A stretch of DNA of 64,000 nucleotides from Aplidium turbinatum (Eukaryota; Chordata; Ascidiacea; Aplousobranchia; Polyclinidae). The notes beneath the pieces were generated by a model that had not been told where the DNA came from, made no database searches, and saw only the letters and a program-made list of their open reading frames with translations. Positions within the stretch are counted from its first letter, which is position 1, and each line of letters begins with the position of its first letter. Made by a program: the position numbers and the translations under genes. Positions 10,775 to 22,962 of this stretch are shown here, piece by piece. The stretch spans positions 39,086,498 to 39,150,497 of the forward strand of contig OU964921.1 of assembly GCA_918807975.1 (NCBI GenBank), written 5' to 3'.

Positions 10775-13650
10775 TAGGGTAGAGCTTAAAATATCCAAAA
10801 AAAAACTAAATTTATATTTTTGAAAGTCTTACCCCCTGAATACGTTCCTTTTGATATAGATACAATGTGTATAAAGTTTCAGGCCTAAATTCCTACATTT
10901 AGAGGTAGCTCAATGACCTCAAAGATTATGAAAATGATGAAAATTGAATGGTTTGGGAGTAGGGCGTTGCAAATTTACACCACTATCACCAATTTTTTCA
11001 ATCCCTTCCCAAAGTTGCGATATGGTCCAACTAGAACACCCATAAAATTTTGGGCCGATTGTCCAACCTTAAAGAGCCCTTTACCCCATATTTATGATTT
11101 CCGGGTACGAGCAAGAAGTATTGCTTTCCAAATACTCATATTTTGGCTTAGAAATGACCTAGAGACTTGGTTATAGGCTTAAAACGTGCGCAGTTGCCAA
11201 CTTTATATTAGCTTGTATAACAACTATAAGCTCTAGGAGGCTTAGTTTTTATGTTATTTGTGAAAAACTGTATTTTGAGCCAATTTGCGGCCATTTAAAT
11301 TTTCAATAGATTAAATTCAATTTTTGATGATTTTATAAGGAAACAGTCAATAAACCACAATTCAAAAGTTACTAAGTCTCGTGGTATAGATTAACAACTA
11401 AGAGTAAGTCATTGCATTAATCAACTTCTTTGTACATCGCTCTCCTCTTCCATTCTTCAGCAAATCCTTCTGACGTGTTCTTATTCCCTTGACAACTTGG
11501 AGCAAATGCTGCCGTTGTTCCAGGGATCTGGTGATTCTATCAAGATGATAATTGGTTAGCATGCCATGGGCTCTCTCTGCTGAGTCGTTAATTACCTTGA
11601 TTGAACTGGCCAGAGCCGACAGCTTAATGAACATCTCATCTGCTGACCATCGTGGCACCGGTTTAAAAAGGAATGTTGGCTTTATGCCACAAAGTCCAAA
11701 ACATGTCCAGGAGTCAGGACCCACAAAGCTTTTCAGTCGTACTGAACTGAAATTCTTAGTGATAGACATATCCTGTGAGGCTGATAGTGTCTTCCCTTTA
11801 TACCAGACAAGCTCCTTCGCCATCTCAGCCTTGTCTTCCTTGTCCGTGGTGTCGCTGAACAAGGCTAGTATAGCCAACCACTCACCCAGATACCACAAAT
11901 GTGCTTGGAGTTTTTGCTGCACCACACGCCAGCTCAGCTAATTCTAGCAACTTGCGACCGAAAATCTTCTCAAGTCTAACAACTATTCCTGTGATGCATC
12001 CTGAGTTTGTACTATTGGTGTCGAATACCAGCCCAATGATCGATGTTCAGCTTCTTGAAGGTATCCACTTCACGTTGGTAATGGATTCAGCATCACTGCC
12101 GGAAACTTGTGGGATTCCTGAAACACGTTGAATTATATAATCAGAAACTAATACGGTATATTATTGTGTATAAGTTGTTATTGAAAATTAAAAAAACTGT
12201 ACAAAAATAGGCTACCAATAAACTAGACTTACCAAGTAAGACTTCATCGCCCTCCTGCTCTAAAAGTATAGCCACCCTCTCTGATTTACCGATGTGTGTC
12301 AAGCTCTTGAGATGTTTCCCGTCCCAGTGCAGAGTACAACCTCCAGTTAGCTTTTCCAAATTGCTTTTCAGATATTTCGTCCCAGCTTCGGTTCTAATTT
12401 TAGCTCTCCTTCGTTTTGATGTAGCTGCAGAAAGAGTTATTTCATCTAGATCCCCACCTTTGTCCTTGTGAGCAACTTCAAAAAGCTCAGTCAAACCTCT
12501 CAACTAGATCTTGTGCTTGTCTGCTACTACACAAACACCTGGAGAGAATGGTGAAGACTTACCAACTTGAGGTTCTCGCGATCTCGTTGGAATGGGATTG
12601 TATTCATCATCATCATTTCGATATTCTGGTTCAGTCTCTACTGGATTGGGGTCATTCGGTTCGATAATCTCAGCACGACTGTGAGATGGTCCACACTGTT
12701 TCGCTGTTGTAGCTAGTTCCCTTTCGGCTTTCCTCGTCAGTCTCCGTTGATATTCATTATCTTGGCAGCCTTCTGTCACAGGTTGTCTTCATGTTCTCGA
12801 GAAACTGTTTATCTTCTACTTTTCTGGGATCAGTACTGTTTTCAAGTAGCTTCTCATAATCAGGACTCACTACCCAAAATGTTTTATTGAATTCTTCCAG
12901 AAAAGTATCTCTTTGTTTGCTGCTGTATAGTAATCTTCTTCCTTTCAAAATAAAGCGTCTTCCAATTATTGTTTAGCTTCTCAATCATTGAAATAACGTT
13001 CTTCAATGTTTTCGTAGCAATATGAGTCCTCGCTCACCATTCAATAACTTGTTCTGCTGTTTGTTTGTAGGCATCTCTGAGTGAAGATGTTTCGTTAGAA
13101 TCAGGTTGGAGAACGTTAGAATCAGCTTGGAGTCCCCTTAAATTTGCGAAGTACATCTTTTACAGTTGTAGGTTTTGACCCGAGGAATGGACCAGGCGTA
13201 ATGGCGTATCAGCATTATCATCAAGGAGCCAGATCTTCTTTCTTCGATCCATTTCGAACAAAAGCACATTCACCAATAATATACCAGTAACCCACTTTCA
13301 AAACAAAATATATTATATCATACACTAACAAATGTAAATTGTTATTTTATTGACTGTTTCCTTATAAAATCATCAAAAATTGAATTTAATCTGTCGTAAA
13401 ATTGAAAATTGGCCGCAAATTGGCTCAAAATACAGTTTTTTGCAACTAACATAAAAACTAAGCCTATAAAGTTGGCAATTGCAAATGTTTTAAGCCGATA
13501 ACCAAGTCTCTATGTCATCCCTCATTAAGCTACCTCTAAATATTGTTCAATTGCACTGATTTTTTTTCTCAATTGTTATTTCATATAAAGGAACAATTTG
13601 AGAGGGTAAGAAAAACATATTTCAAAAATCAAAAAATAAGCTCCACCCTA
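10775..13650 (-). mobile_element. 2.9-kb DNA transposon, superfamily not assigned, degraded transposase
   Basis: Termini TAGGGTAGAGCTTA and TAAGCTCCACCCTA are inverted, followed by long imperfect inverted subterminal regions (10,775-11,395 versus 13,322-13,650; shared blocks include GGCCGCAAATTGGCTCAAAA). An exact 8-bp duplication CTGTTGAC lies at 10,767-10,774 and 13,651-13,658. Minus-strand frames run from about 12,950 to 11,400: TFWVVSPDYEKLLE; then SAATSKRRRAKIRTEAGTKY and GCTLHWDGKHLKSL; then IIGLVFDTNSTNSG; then HLWYLGEWLAILALFSD. Stops and frameshifts break it. The protein is unlike typical hAT transposases; the aspartate in GLVFDTNSTNSG may belong to an RNase H-type catalytic core (inference). 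Confidence 0.8.
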
Positions 13651-13802
13651 CTGTTGACGTTATAGAGTGTACAGTAGCGCCGACAATCCCAACAATAAAT
13701 AAAATCTTAAGATTGTTATTATCACAAAACAACATACACTGCAGCAGTCAGATCAAAAGCTAGCGTCAGAAAAGGACAAGAATTGCTGACTTAGTTACAT
13801 AT

Positions 13803-14190
13803 AATCAATAAAAAATCAACCAGGTTTGGTAACTACAAAAATTTATTGGTAGAGCTTTCGCCGCCGTAAAGGCGGCTTCATCAGTACTCTATAAAAGCAC
13901 AAATAAAAAGCATTAAAAAAAGAATATGTAAAAAATTATAAAGTACAAGGTAACAATTCAAAAGGCCAAACCTAAACTTTGTTTACATTTAATTTAAATT
14001 ATTATTTATTTATAGTTCAAGCGTTACCTTTTGAATTGTTACACCTTGTACTTTATAATTTTTTACATATTCTTTTTTTTAATGCTTTTTATTTGTGCTT
14101 TTATAGAGTACTGATGAAGCCGCCTTGACGGCGGCGAAAGCTCTACCAATAAATTTTGTAGTTACCAAACCTGGTTGATTTTTTATTGAT
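13803..14190. repeat. Palindromic Penelope-type terminal repeat with hammerhead-like core
   Basis: Two arms of about 165 bp (13,803-13,965 and 14,020-14,190) are inverted copies separated by about 55 bp. Each arm ends with AATCAATAAAAAATCAACCA and contains, near its middle, a CTGATGA core, a 6-bp GC stem and GAAA. The arrangement matches the inverted terminal repeat seen around a Penelope-like coding remnant at 27,003-27,776. It sits just upstream of CHMP1B. Confidence 0.7.
14109..14149 (+). ncRNA. Hammerhead-like core (CTGATGA, stem II, GAAA)
   Basis: The sequence is CTGATGA, then GCCGCC paired with GGCGGC around a TTGAC-type loop, then GAAA. Flanking TAGAG and CTCTA pair with each other rather than forming separate helices I and III, so a self-cleaving three-way junction is not evident in cis. 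A mirrored copy lies on the minus strand at about 13,853-13,894. Resemblance to motifs reported from Penelope-like element termini is my inference. Confidence 0.4.
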
Positions 14191-14697
14191 TATTATACGT
14201 TTGGTTGAATCCTCTCGCATGGATCCTACAATTACTTATGATTAGCAATTCCCATAACACCGAGAAGCCAGAACTGAGGTTCAGAGTCTGCAGAAACCTT
14301 TTATTACTATTAGTCACATATGGTGCGGTACCTAGTATGTACGCTTAAAGGTAGGCTAGGTTGTCATAAGCTAAAAGTTTCTAAGTGGTCTGTTTGGTTT
14401 AATTGTTCAAATTGCCAATGTGTGGATAGCTCAACAGCTACGGTAGTAGGATATATGGTAGCCTGTATTGGTTTATCTGTGTTGCTCAAGCCTCAAGGGA
14501 ACTGACATGTTTTTCCTTTTTGTAAACCTGCTTAGTGCTTATCTGGAATTGTATCAACAACTGGTGATATTTTTAGATATAAAACATTGCAGGCTATATC
14601 TACAACAGTTTACAGTAACTTGACTTTAGCTAAGTAAACATTGCATAGTGTCCAGAAAGGTTTTTTAATCGTCAGTAACTTCTGAAAAAAAATCAAG
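14191..14697. other. Region upstream of CHMP1B, no other gene seen
   Basis: AT-rich unique sequence presumed to hold the CHMP1B promoter and 5' UTR. I see no convincing TATA box or other core element. A 61-codon frame at 14,320-14,505 is not recognised. Confidence 0.4.
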
Positions 14698-17600
14698 ATG
14701 CCAAATATGGAATGTAAGTAAACTTTTTTGGCCTACTATTTCTCTATAAATTTTTTTAGTGATCCCACAATCAACCTTATGATGTAATAAATCCCACAAT
14801 CAACTTCTGTTTTTTATTCAAATTTAAGCTTATGCATGACTATAAAGGTTTGAATCAAGTAGACAGGGCAATAATGAAGCCAATTTTGTGCCATACAATT
14901 TCTAAACATGACCAATGACCATGCGCACTTGATGTGTACCAAGCTGACAATCTTCTTTATGAATCAGACGGTTTCACTACTTGATTATGTGGGCTAGTTG
15001 TTTAACCTATATTCAGGGTTGCCATTGACATGGACCCTAAAGTAAGAACAACCGAAAAAATTAAATTTTTGTACGAAACAAACGTTTTTGAACATATCTT
15101 TGCAGTTATAGCTTATGAGCCATGACATACCATATGCCATATTTTTTGCCAGAAACAATCTGTTTCAGCAACTCCTTGATTGTAGAAAATACTTAGTGCA
15201 TCTCACGATAGCTCAGGTTTAGGTTTGCCTTTACTTTTAGCAAGGATTTGTGACTATACACTAAGTCTGTTGTTTTCATTGGTCCACTGAGTCCAAACAA
15301 GAGAGAACACTCTCTCCAAAAACACATTACTGACCGGAAGGGAGAAGATGATGCTAACCAGCTTGTAGGGCAACAGAGAAGAGTTGTCTCCAGTAAAGAT
15401 CTTCGTCCACAAAACATATGATATCATCTGAAATCTTCCTGAGCAAAACATTAACAACCGAGACCTCATCGAACAACTCATTCTTTACTGCCATTGGTGG
15501 ACCAATTTGCTTCGCCAACCCCTTAACGTTTTGTATTTAATTGATCTTTTAGCCGGGTTCAGTTGATGCTTTTCAAATCGAACCACTTACTAATATATTC
15601 CAAAAAAGATAGAAGATTTGTAATTGTTGAAAAAAGACAAAATGAATAGGCCTACTCAAGTCAAAAATAAGGACATTTCTTAGAAATAAGGACAAGAAAT
15701 TCTTCTAAGACATTGTCCTTCAATATAAGGACAAATCATAGAAATAAAGATGATATGGCAACCCTGCCAATACTGCAGTTAATCCCATACTGCACACTGT
15801 TGTAGTACCCTACAGTACTGTTTATGCCCGGTGTTTGAAGATTTAAATTAAATGGACGGGAAGGCAAGGAAGCCAATGTTCTTAAGCAATGGCAAACTGG
15901 CACCCTTTTTAACATCATACTATGGCTCTCACTACTTGACTATACAGCCGATGCTACGATTCAATGATGTTTGACAGAAAATAAGAACATTTTGTGGCAC
16001 CCATGAATACCGTGGCTATCTGATTGGGAACCACTGCATTACTGTTTATATACGTATTAAATGTCGTACGGGTATGGTATCATACTTGTTCGTTTTACAG
16101 CATGCATGTTTGAACTGAAAATGGCCACAAAGAGCTTGTTGCGAGAGAGTAAAAGATGTGAAAAAGAAGAGAAACTTCAGAAAGGAAAGCTGAAAAGTGC
16201 AATCCAAAAGAACAATATGGAGGTAAATATTGTCCTCCATTTTATGAGATGGACTGATCAATGCTGATTGTTTCTTTTTACATTCCGTTATCTACATTTG
16301 TGAACCATAAAATTTGATCCATTTCATACAAAAATATTACGTTATACTTTAAATTTCAGTGACAGAATACTATTTTAATTGATTAAACTAATCGTCGTCA
16401 TCTGAATTCCATTTTGTCCCCACTAGTGGGAGATTGGAGTGGGTGATTCTTTCTTATGCAGCGATTGCCTTCAATCCTGTTCCCCATCTTGTTCTTTCCA
16501 TCGCATAAAAAAATAAAACTATAAGGATAATTACATACACAGTGTTGATGATACTTATGGCATATTGTTCTTGTACCCTACCACAAATTATGGTAGTTAT
16601 TTATGCAACTTACAGGTCGGTGCATGTTTTCCAAGTTTTCTAGATATATGCTTTTCTTGAAAGTTCAATTTGTTCCAGGGTGCTAAGATTCATGCAGAAA
16701 ATGCAATTCGTCAAAAAAATCAAGCACTGAACTTTCTACGCATGAGTGCCCGGGTTGATGCTATAACATCAAGAGTTCAAACCGCCATTCAAATGAAAAA
16801 TGTGAGCTTGATGATGGAAATATTGGTTTCTGAAATCATATCAGTTTGTAGCTTGCTTCAAATGTATGCTCTTCAACACATGGTTTATGTATTAACTATT
16901 AGGCTATGTTTAAGTAATTAAGTACCACTAGTACCACTAGCTGAATCAAATTAAATTTAACTAAATTTAATTAAATATCAAACCAACTAATGGTTGATGA
17001 CGATGTTTAATAAAACATATTCAATAATTTAATTGGTGCTACAGTTTTTCAAATATAAATTTAGAATATTTTGAGCTCTTATTGTTAACAAATACCTTTT
17101 ACCCAATTGGGCTCCGGCCCATCACGAAAGCAAGATTGAATAATGAAATTTGAAAGCCATTTGATTATTTGGGTGTGATTTAACCAATAACCATGTTTGC
17201 TCATGCAATGCATCTGTTACAGGTTACTAAGAACATGTCAAGCGTGACAAAGAACATGGAAGCCACAATGCGTTCTATGAACTTGGAAAAGGTCTGTATG
17301 TTTACTGATTAATCCGTTCTAGAGTCTGGTCAGTGTGTCACTTCGGAGATTTAGACAGGAATAAGTAACACTGTTCAGAGTTATGTCCAGCAATCATAAG
17401 GTGGATAGTGAAAAAATTAAAATAAACACGAAAACCTAGCAAAATGAGCAAAGATATGGGAAAAAAGATCGAAGTGCTACAGCTCATGTGGTGATAACAA
17501 TATATTGCAAAATGCCTTTGTATCAAATATCCACCTTACGTTGCTCGCTATTTAATGAAAGAATGAGTATTTTCTCTGTTACCTTAAAATTGAAGTAACT

Positions 17601-20206
17601 TTCGTCATTGTTAAAAATGTTATTGGACCACATCCTGCAACTTTAGTAATTATACGGTGCAATTGTGAATCACGTGTGCAAGCGGAAAAATCTATGACTA
17701 TGATATAAAACAGTAAATACTATTAATACTACAAAAAGTGCTCAATGCCAAGCAAAAAGCCAAGCAGAGCGAATTACTTTAAATATAGTTACTACTCTCT
17801 AAAACCTCTACGCCTGTTTTATCCTAAAAGGAGGATAATCAGAAGGTCCTTATTCAAATAGGATAAGGACCTATAATCAGCCCTCGAAATTAGCTTCCAT
17901 CTACGACGGCAAAAACAGTGCCGTCGCCAAATCAACAAACCTTGGATTACGGTGGCAATTGCTGTATGCTTTAATCAAACGAAATTTTATGCGCTTCTTC
18001 TTCATCGTGTGTCACACGGCGGTAGCCCAGGGCATCACGCAAGCTATTTTAAGCGCTGACAATGCTCTTGTGAGCTGTAAAAAGTTTGCAACCTTATAAA
18101 TGCTGGCTTAATTGTTACGCGAAACTTATTGTTTCATCGAATGCTTATTTTTGACCGGTATCGTTGCGAACATAAAAAGTGGTACAAAATTGGATAAATG
18201 GTTCTTCGGCAGTAAAGAAAAGTAATGCTTCCGATCATATGGCATCGCGCGTTCATGAACGGGCAGTTTTGCGTCTTTAAGTATTCCAGTGACGACGCGA
18301 CAACCTCATCCTCCGATGATTCCGATTCTGACTAGTTCTTTATCCAACAGACTTTGTGTTGCTCGCAGTATCCTAATTGTGCCGAAATTATGTTAGTGTA
18401 CAGTGTACTGTATACGTAAATCGAGGCAATCTTCTCGCAGGGAGCTATTGATTTGTTATCGGTACCTGATTGAGCAATTAACGTTATTTCATGATAATTT
18501 AACGTCGCTAGATGTTAAATTAATGTGAACAACGCAACAAATTAAGTATCGAACGTTTTCGACATCACAAGATGTCCTCTTCAGGAATAATATACATATA
18601 TACAAATTAACTACATCTGAAAAAATATTAACTACGTCTGAAGTTAATTTGTATGTATATTATTCCTGAAGAGGACATCTTGTGATGTCGAAAACGTTCG
18701 ATACTTAATTTGTTGCGTAGTTTTATGTTTATGTAAATGTAATAAACTTGAAGATGTTAAACTTGATCACGTTGCTCGGCTTCGTATGCCTATGGTTCAA
18801 CAAGACAAACTCTCTACCGAAGCTCTAATGTGAACAAACAGCATAGTAAATTTCTTATTGAGCATTGTTGTTACGCGATATAACTCGCGGGAAAATTAAA
18901 TCGATTTGTGCTGACTCGAACGTTGAATCAACCCAAAATTAACTTACTTTCCCCCCAATGAGTTATAACGTGAATCACCGTAGCAGCGTGCGTATCGCGT
19001 TGATCGCTTTATCGTTACTTTTGGTATTATTACATCACAACAAATCAAACAGTGCGGTCGTGCTAGGCTATTCGATTATTTTTTTTCTCTTCTCGTTTTA
19101 CATGTTTTGAAACAATTTTTTCGTAATAAACGTTCACAGCAATTGCCGAGGCAATTTCAACTTTTGCCGTTTAGCCTCGTCAACGTTTTTGCGAAGTAAA
19201 AATATGCTAATTTTGAAGACTGAGTATTCACAGCAAGTAAAATAGTCCGAGGTGAGGTCTTGGTGCGATGTTTCTGCTGATTAAACTCCCGCTGCGAGTA
19301 AATCAAACAGAAAGAAATTTTGAACAATTTTTGTCGGAATTAAATGCTCATTTTGCGACGGCATTTTTATTGCCGTAGCAGAATGGCCATTATGACGTTT
19401 GCGGCGGCATTTACCACGGCAATTGCCGTGTGCCGCCGCTACTTTCGAGGACTGGATAATATATATAATAAATATGTGAGGTATATATTTTGATGGAATT
19501 TCAGCTAAACTTCCCAATTTATCAGATGAAAATGTTAAAATTGGTGTTCCTAGATATCCCAGATGATGGATCGATTTGAGAAACAGTTTGAAAATTTGGA
19601 CATTCAATCGCAATACATGGAAAACGCTATGAGTGGAACCACGCAGCAATTCGCACCTGAAGATGAAGTAAAGCAATTAATGCAGAAGACTGCTGACGAA
19701 GCTGGGTGAGTATCTGACTTGCTTTATCGCATAAAAGCCATTTAGCATATACAAATACAGGTTAAGTTTTCATATGAGCTTATTGATTCAAGATTTTGTT
19801 ATAGTCTATTGGCTAGTTAACCACTTTGCTATTTTCTGTAAAATAATTGAAAAAAAATGCAAAATTATTTTAAATTTTGTTGCTTGTAGGTTAAAAACAA
19901 GTTCATCTAAATTATAAACTTGATTATTTTTTGTTCCCTTCTTATCTTATAACGCAAATACATTTTCTTTCCAGAAACGTTTTATGTCTTTGTATTAACA
20001 TTTTCAATTGCAATTGAACATTAAAAAACATTAAATGAACTTCAAACGCCTTGGAAAGCAAATTCATTACCAATAACATTTCAATGCACAGATTGACCAT
20101 GAATCTGGAGATACCCGGTGCTTCATCTCAGTCCATTGCAACTAGTGCAGCGTCCACGGAACAAGATGAACTTTCTCAACGTTTGGCAAGGCTGCGTGAA
20201 ACGTGA
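14698..20206 (+). CDS. CHMP1B: Charged multivesicular body protein 1B (ESCRT-III subunit), six coding exons
   Basis: ESCRT-III family coiled-coil protein that polymerises on membranes and recruits MIT-domain partners such as Vps4 and spastin in multivesicular body sorting and abscission (family knowledge). Exons read from sequence: 14,698-14,713; 16,101-16,222; 16,679-16,801; 17,223-17,291; 19,554-19,705; 20,092-20,206. All introns are GT-AG and all phases match, giving 198 residues (human CHMP1B has 199). The product starts MPNMESCMFELKMA, then shows the basic first helix, IHAENAIRQKNQALNFLRM, and ends with a MIT-interacting motif DELSQRLARLRET (186-198). The start was chosen because the 16-nt exon restores the family N-terminus; the ATG at 16,106 would lose seven residues. 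An AATAAA signal is at 20,954. Introns 1, 2 and 4 contain transposon fragments. Confidence 0.95.
15014..15766. mobile_element. hAT remnant in CHMP1B intron 1
   Basis: The ends CAGGGTTGCCA and TGGCAACCCTG are perfect 11-bp inverted repeats. The flanks CCTATATT and CCAATACT match at six of eight positions. The minus strand near 15,210-15,480 keeps a hAT C-terminal dimerisation segment in two frames (FSLPVSNVFLERVFSLVWTQ, then NENNRLSV). Old copy. Confidence 0.8.
16392..16510 (-). mobile_element. RTE-type LINE 3' fragment in CHMP1B intron 2
   Basis: Shares with 33,060-33,150 the blocks TTTGTCCCCACTAGTGGG or TTGTTCCCCACTAGTGGG, GCAGCAATTG or GCAGCGATTG, and TTCTCCAT or TTCCCCAT. In that copy the minus strand encodes an RTE C-terminus. 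Only about 120 bp of the 3' end remains here. Confidence 0.55.
17878..19454. mobile_element. hAT-like element in CHMP1B intron 4
   Basis: The ends CAGCCCTCGAAATTAGC and GCTACTTTCGAGGACTG are inverted with few mismatches, and GACGGCA/TGCCGTC motifs are repeated near both ends, as in hAT subterminal regions. No convincing 8-bp duplication (CCTATAAT versus GATAATAT). A Penelope-type palindrome is inserted inside (18,530-18,722). Confidence 0.6.
18530..18722. repeat. Palindromic repeat with hammerhead-like core, Penelope-type
   Basis: Near-perfect inverted arms (about 18,530-18,612 and 18,636-18,720). Each carries CCTGAAGA, a stem GGACATC/GATGTC with a short TTGT loop, then GAAAACGTTCGATACTTAA. 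The same CTGATGA-stem-GAAAACGTT order occurs singly at 26,686-26,720. No coding sequence is present. Confidence 0.65.
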
Positions 20207-22509
20207 CAAGGGCTAACCGGAGCTTTGATCTTTCCTATTTTGTGTATTGATTTGATCCGTTGTGGCTCGATGCTTTCGATCAGTTGTTGCGGTTGGCGTT
20301 TCACCGAAGCTTTTAATTTTTTGAACCTTGATGCCCGTGCAGTATTGCAGATTGTTACAATCGATGAATTATTCAAGCATGTTGGCAGTGTTGCCAACAT
20401 TGCAACTGACTTGTTGTCTCATTTTCATTAACTTTTCGTAACGCTGTTTACTGTTTAGTTTATTTTATTATTTCTATTTTCAGTGCTTTTGCAAGCGTCT
20501 GTCTGACTGCGCACTTAAGCACCAGCAAAAATTTTGCATTGCCAACCCCGGTGACTAAGCTTGAGTCTGTGGTTCAAGCATTGCGATATCTGCTTCAGTT
20601 CGAACTGGAACATTTCCTCAATTAAGTTTCATAACTCCAAACCATGCACAGCTGCAAAGAGACATGTATTTTTTCGCACATGATGTGCATAGCTGGCTGT
20701 ATGTCAAGATGTTTTTTTTTTAATTTAGTGCATTATGTATAGGTTTACTAAAGATATTGAATATTGCTTATTTTCTGTTTGAACATCAAGACAGGTTTTA
20801 GGTGATATCGACAGCTGTTTTGTAGCTGTGACGTCCGTTATTGTTGTCTAAACTAGTTAGTGGCTGTTTACAAAACATCGCATTATCTATAACGGTAGTC
20901 AGATTTTGCTCCTGGTGTTTTTTCTTGACTGTTGTTGGATTAGGAAACATTGTAATAAAACTTTTCCTTACACTTTATGGCTAAGTAATCAAAGAGACTT
21001 GAGAATGACAGAATGAGAACAAAGTGACTCCAGCAAAATCGACATTGAGGGTCAATCTCTTTTATTAATAAGTTGTATTCACGAAACTCGGTTCAGTTTA
21101 GCGGGTGTGCAGAAAGACTATATTGTTCAGAGTTATAAGTTGCCCATTTTAGCCTATACTTTGTAACTTAGCCTGCCAGAGTTTCACAGGCTTTGGCTGT
21201 TTGCTGATATAGGAGACTAAAACCAACAAATCATCACGTCACAATGCTATCTTAAAAAGATGTTCAAATATAAGGCTGTAGGCTAGCCGGTAGCCTACTG
21301 GGTGATTTTCGTAATCCCCAAAACCCCTGTCACCATCTTATAGCCAAGGCATGTATCGATGATGACGATGGTTTTCAAACTGCGCATTGTTTGAACTTTT
21401 GACGCCGTTGCCCAATGATTTGGCTTTGTTATTAATTCTGTGACTGAATCAATAGAAAAAAGCTAAAGTTATCATATTGATGTCATGGGTTTGAAAACGC
21501 TGTAATCTGATAATGGAAGTCTCTACCATATTCATCTTTATTGACAGCAATGATGAGCGAAAGACAACAGTCATTTATAAAATGTAGCCCATAGATAGAA
21601 ATTTATTGGTTTCTGCGAGTAAATGTAGGCCGACTATTAAATCAAAACACAATGAGTAGCTTAATTGCAGAAAATATCACAATTTTACAACGCTTTGTTG
21701 CGTAATATTATTATCCCAATAACGGAAAGCTGCGAAGTGACCATAGGCTACAAAGTCTTCAAGTCAAGCAGCCACCCTGATAGGGCCGAGGCAATTGCAG
21801 ATCGTCGAAATCTGTTGCTTTATTATGCTATCGGTATAGCTACACGTGCAGATGAATTTTGCTTGGAATTTTTTTGTAGACTGCCAACCAAAAGGTAGTG
21901 AGAAAGTAGCGTTTTGTTGAAAAGTAAGCTATGTAGTTAAAGTCGATTGGTCAAAATCAACTTTCCTTTTTCCGTAGGCCGACATAGCCCAGGCCAGCTT
22001 ACATGTTTTTGGAAATCCCCCTGTTGGAAATTATCTTGAAACCGAACAAATATGTAGCCTATTGATGCAGCGATGCTTGCAGGATTTAACAGTGACCGTT
22101 GGAATAAAACGAGTTCAATAAGTTAAGAGGTGTTGTTGCAACCTCTTCAGAATTACATTTTTATATTGGTCATGCCAGTTTCTCGTTTTTTTTTTTGTTT
22201 TGCGGAAATACGGCTCAGTGAAATTCGTCACCTCAAAAGGATTAAAAAGTGAGGAAATAGACGGATTATTCAAACAGGTCAAAACCAGAATTGCCAGGCG
22301 ATCCTGGAGGACTTCGGACAGTTTTAGTTTGAAATTCTGGTATTTTAAGAGAAATAATACATAATAGGCCTACTTGATTTGTGGTCTAAAACTTCCCTGA
22401 TGACGTATGCAAAAAAAATGTCCGCATGACTTAGCCTACTAGCCGTTGGACATTATGGACAAGGTATAACTTATAAAATTAGGTAGGCACTTTTAACATG
22501 CTGATATTC
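20207..22509. other. CHMP1B 3' UTR and intergenic DNA, no gene seen
   Basis: The CHMP1B 3' UTR plausibly ends just after AATAAA at 20,954-20,959. Beyond that, a 77-codon frame at 21,665-21,898 is unrecognised and unsupported. I see no repeats of note. Confidence 0.5.
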
Positions 22510-22517
22510 AATTGAAC

Positions 22518-22954
22518 CAGTAGCGTATAGCCAGGAATTTTGAAAGGGGGGGTTTTGACGACCTAGCGGCGGGGGGTCTGGGGGGCTTTCCCAGAAAATT
22601 TTGAAAAATTACTTTAAATTTGGTGCATTCTGAGAGCATTTTCAACAAAAATGTAGGTATGAATATTCCTGTAAAATGGTGCTGTTCGGTGGCATAGCAA
22701 AGGGATAAGATCATGTTTTCTTCGGCATTTTTCGGAAATAAAGCTAAGTTTCTATGTTTTCTTGTTGCTAATTCCTGGCTGAGATGTTTGAACGTTTGGT
22801 ATTGGCAAAACTCGCTCTTTTAATGCAGTTTTGTATAAAATTAAGCAATTTTTTTAGACTGAAAGCATCATTCTCAATATCGTGACGTCACACGCGTGCC
22901 AAAGGGGGGTGGTTGTAACCCCAAACCCCCCCCTCCCCCTTGGCTACGCCACTG
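22518..22954. mobile_element. Non-autonomous hAT element
   Basis: The ends CAGTAGCGTATAGCCAGG and CCTTGGCTACGCCACTG form the widespread hAT terminus of the CAGTGGCGTAGCCA type, followed by G- or C-rich runs. The flanks AATTGAAC (22,510-22,517) and AATTCAAC (22,955-22,962) match at seven of eight positions. A related fragment lies at 25,853-26,062. Confidence 0.85.
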
Positions 22955-22962
22955 AATTCAAC

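Noticed and set aside
14109-14149. A self-cleaving hammerhead in cis
   Set aside because: The flanks pair with each other (TAGAG/CTCTA), leaving no separate helix III or cleavage triplet, so only a core-like motif is claimed.
21665-21898. 77-codon frame as a gene
   Set aside because: No recognisable motif, no splice or promoter context; length is within chance for this composition.
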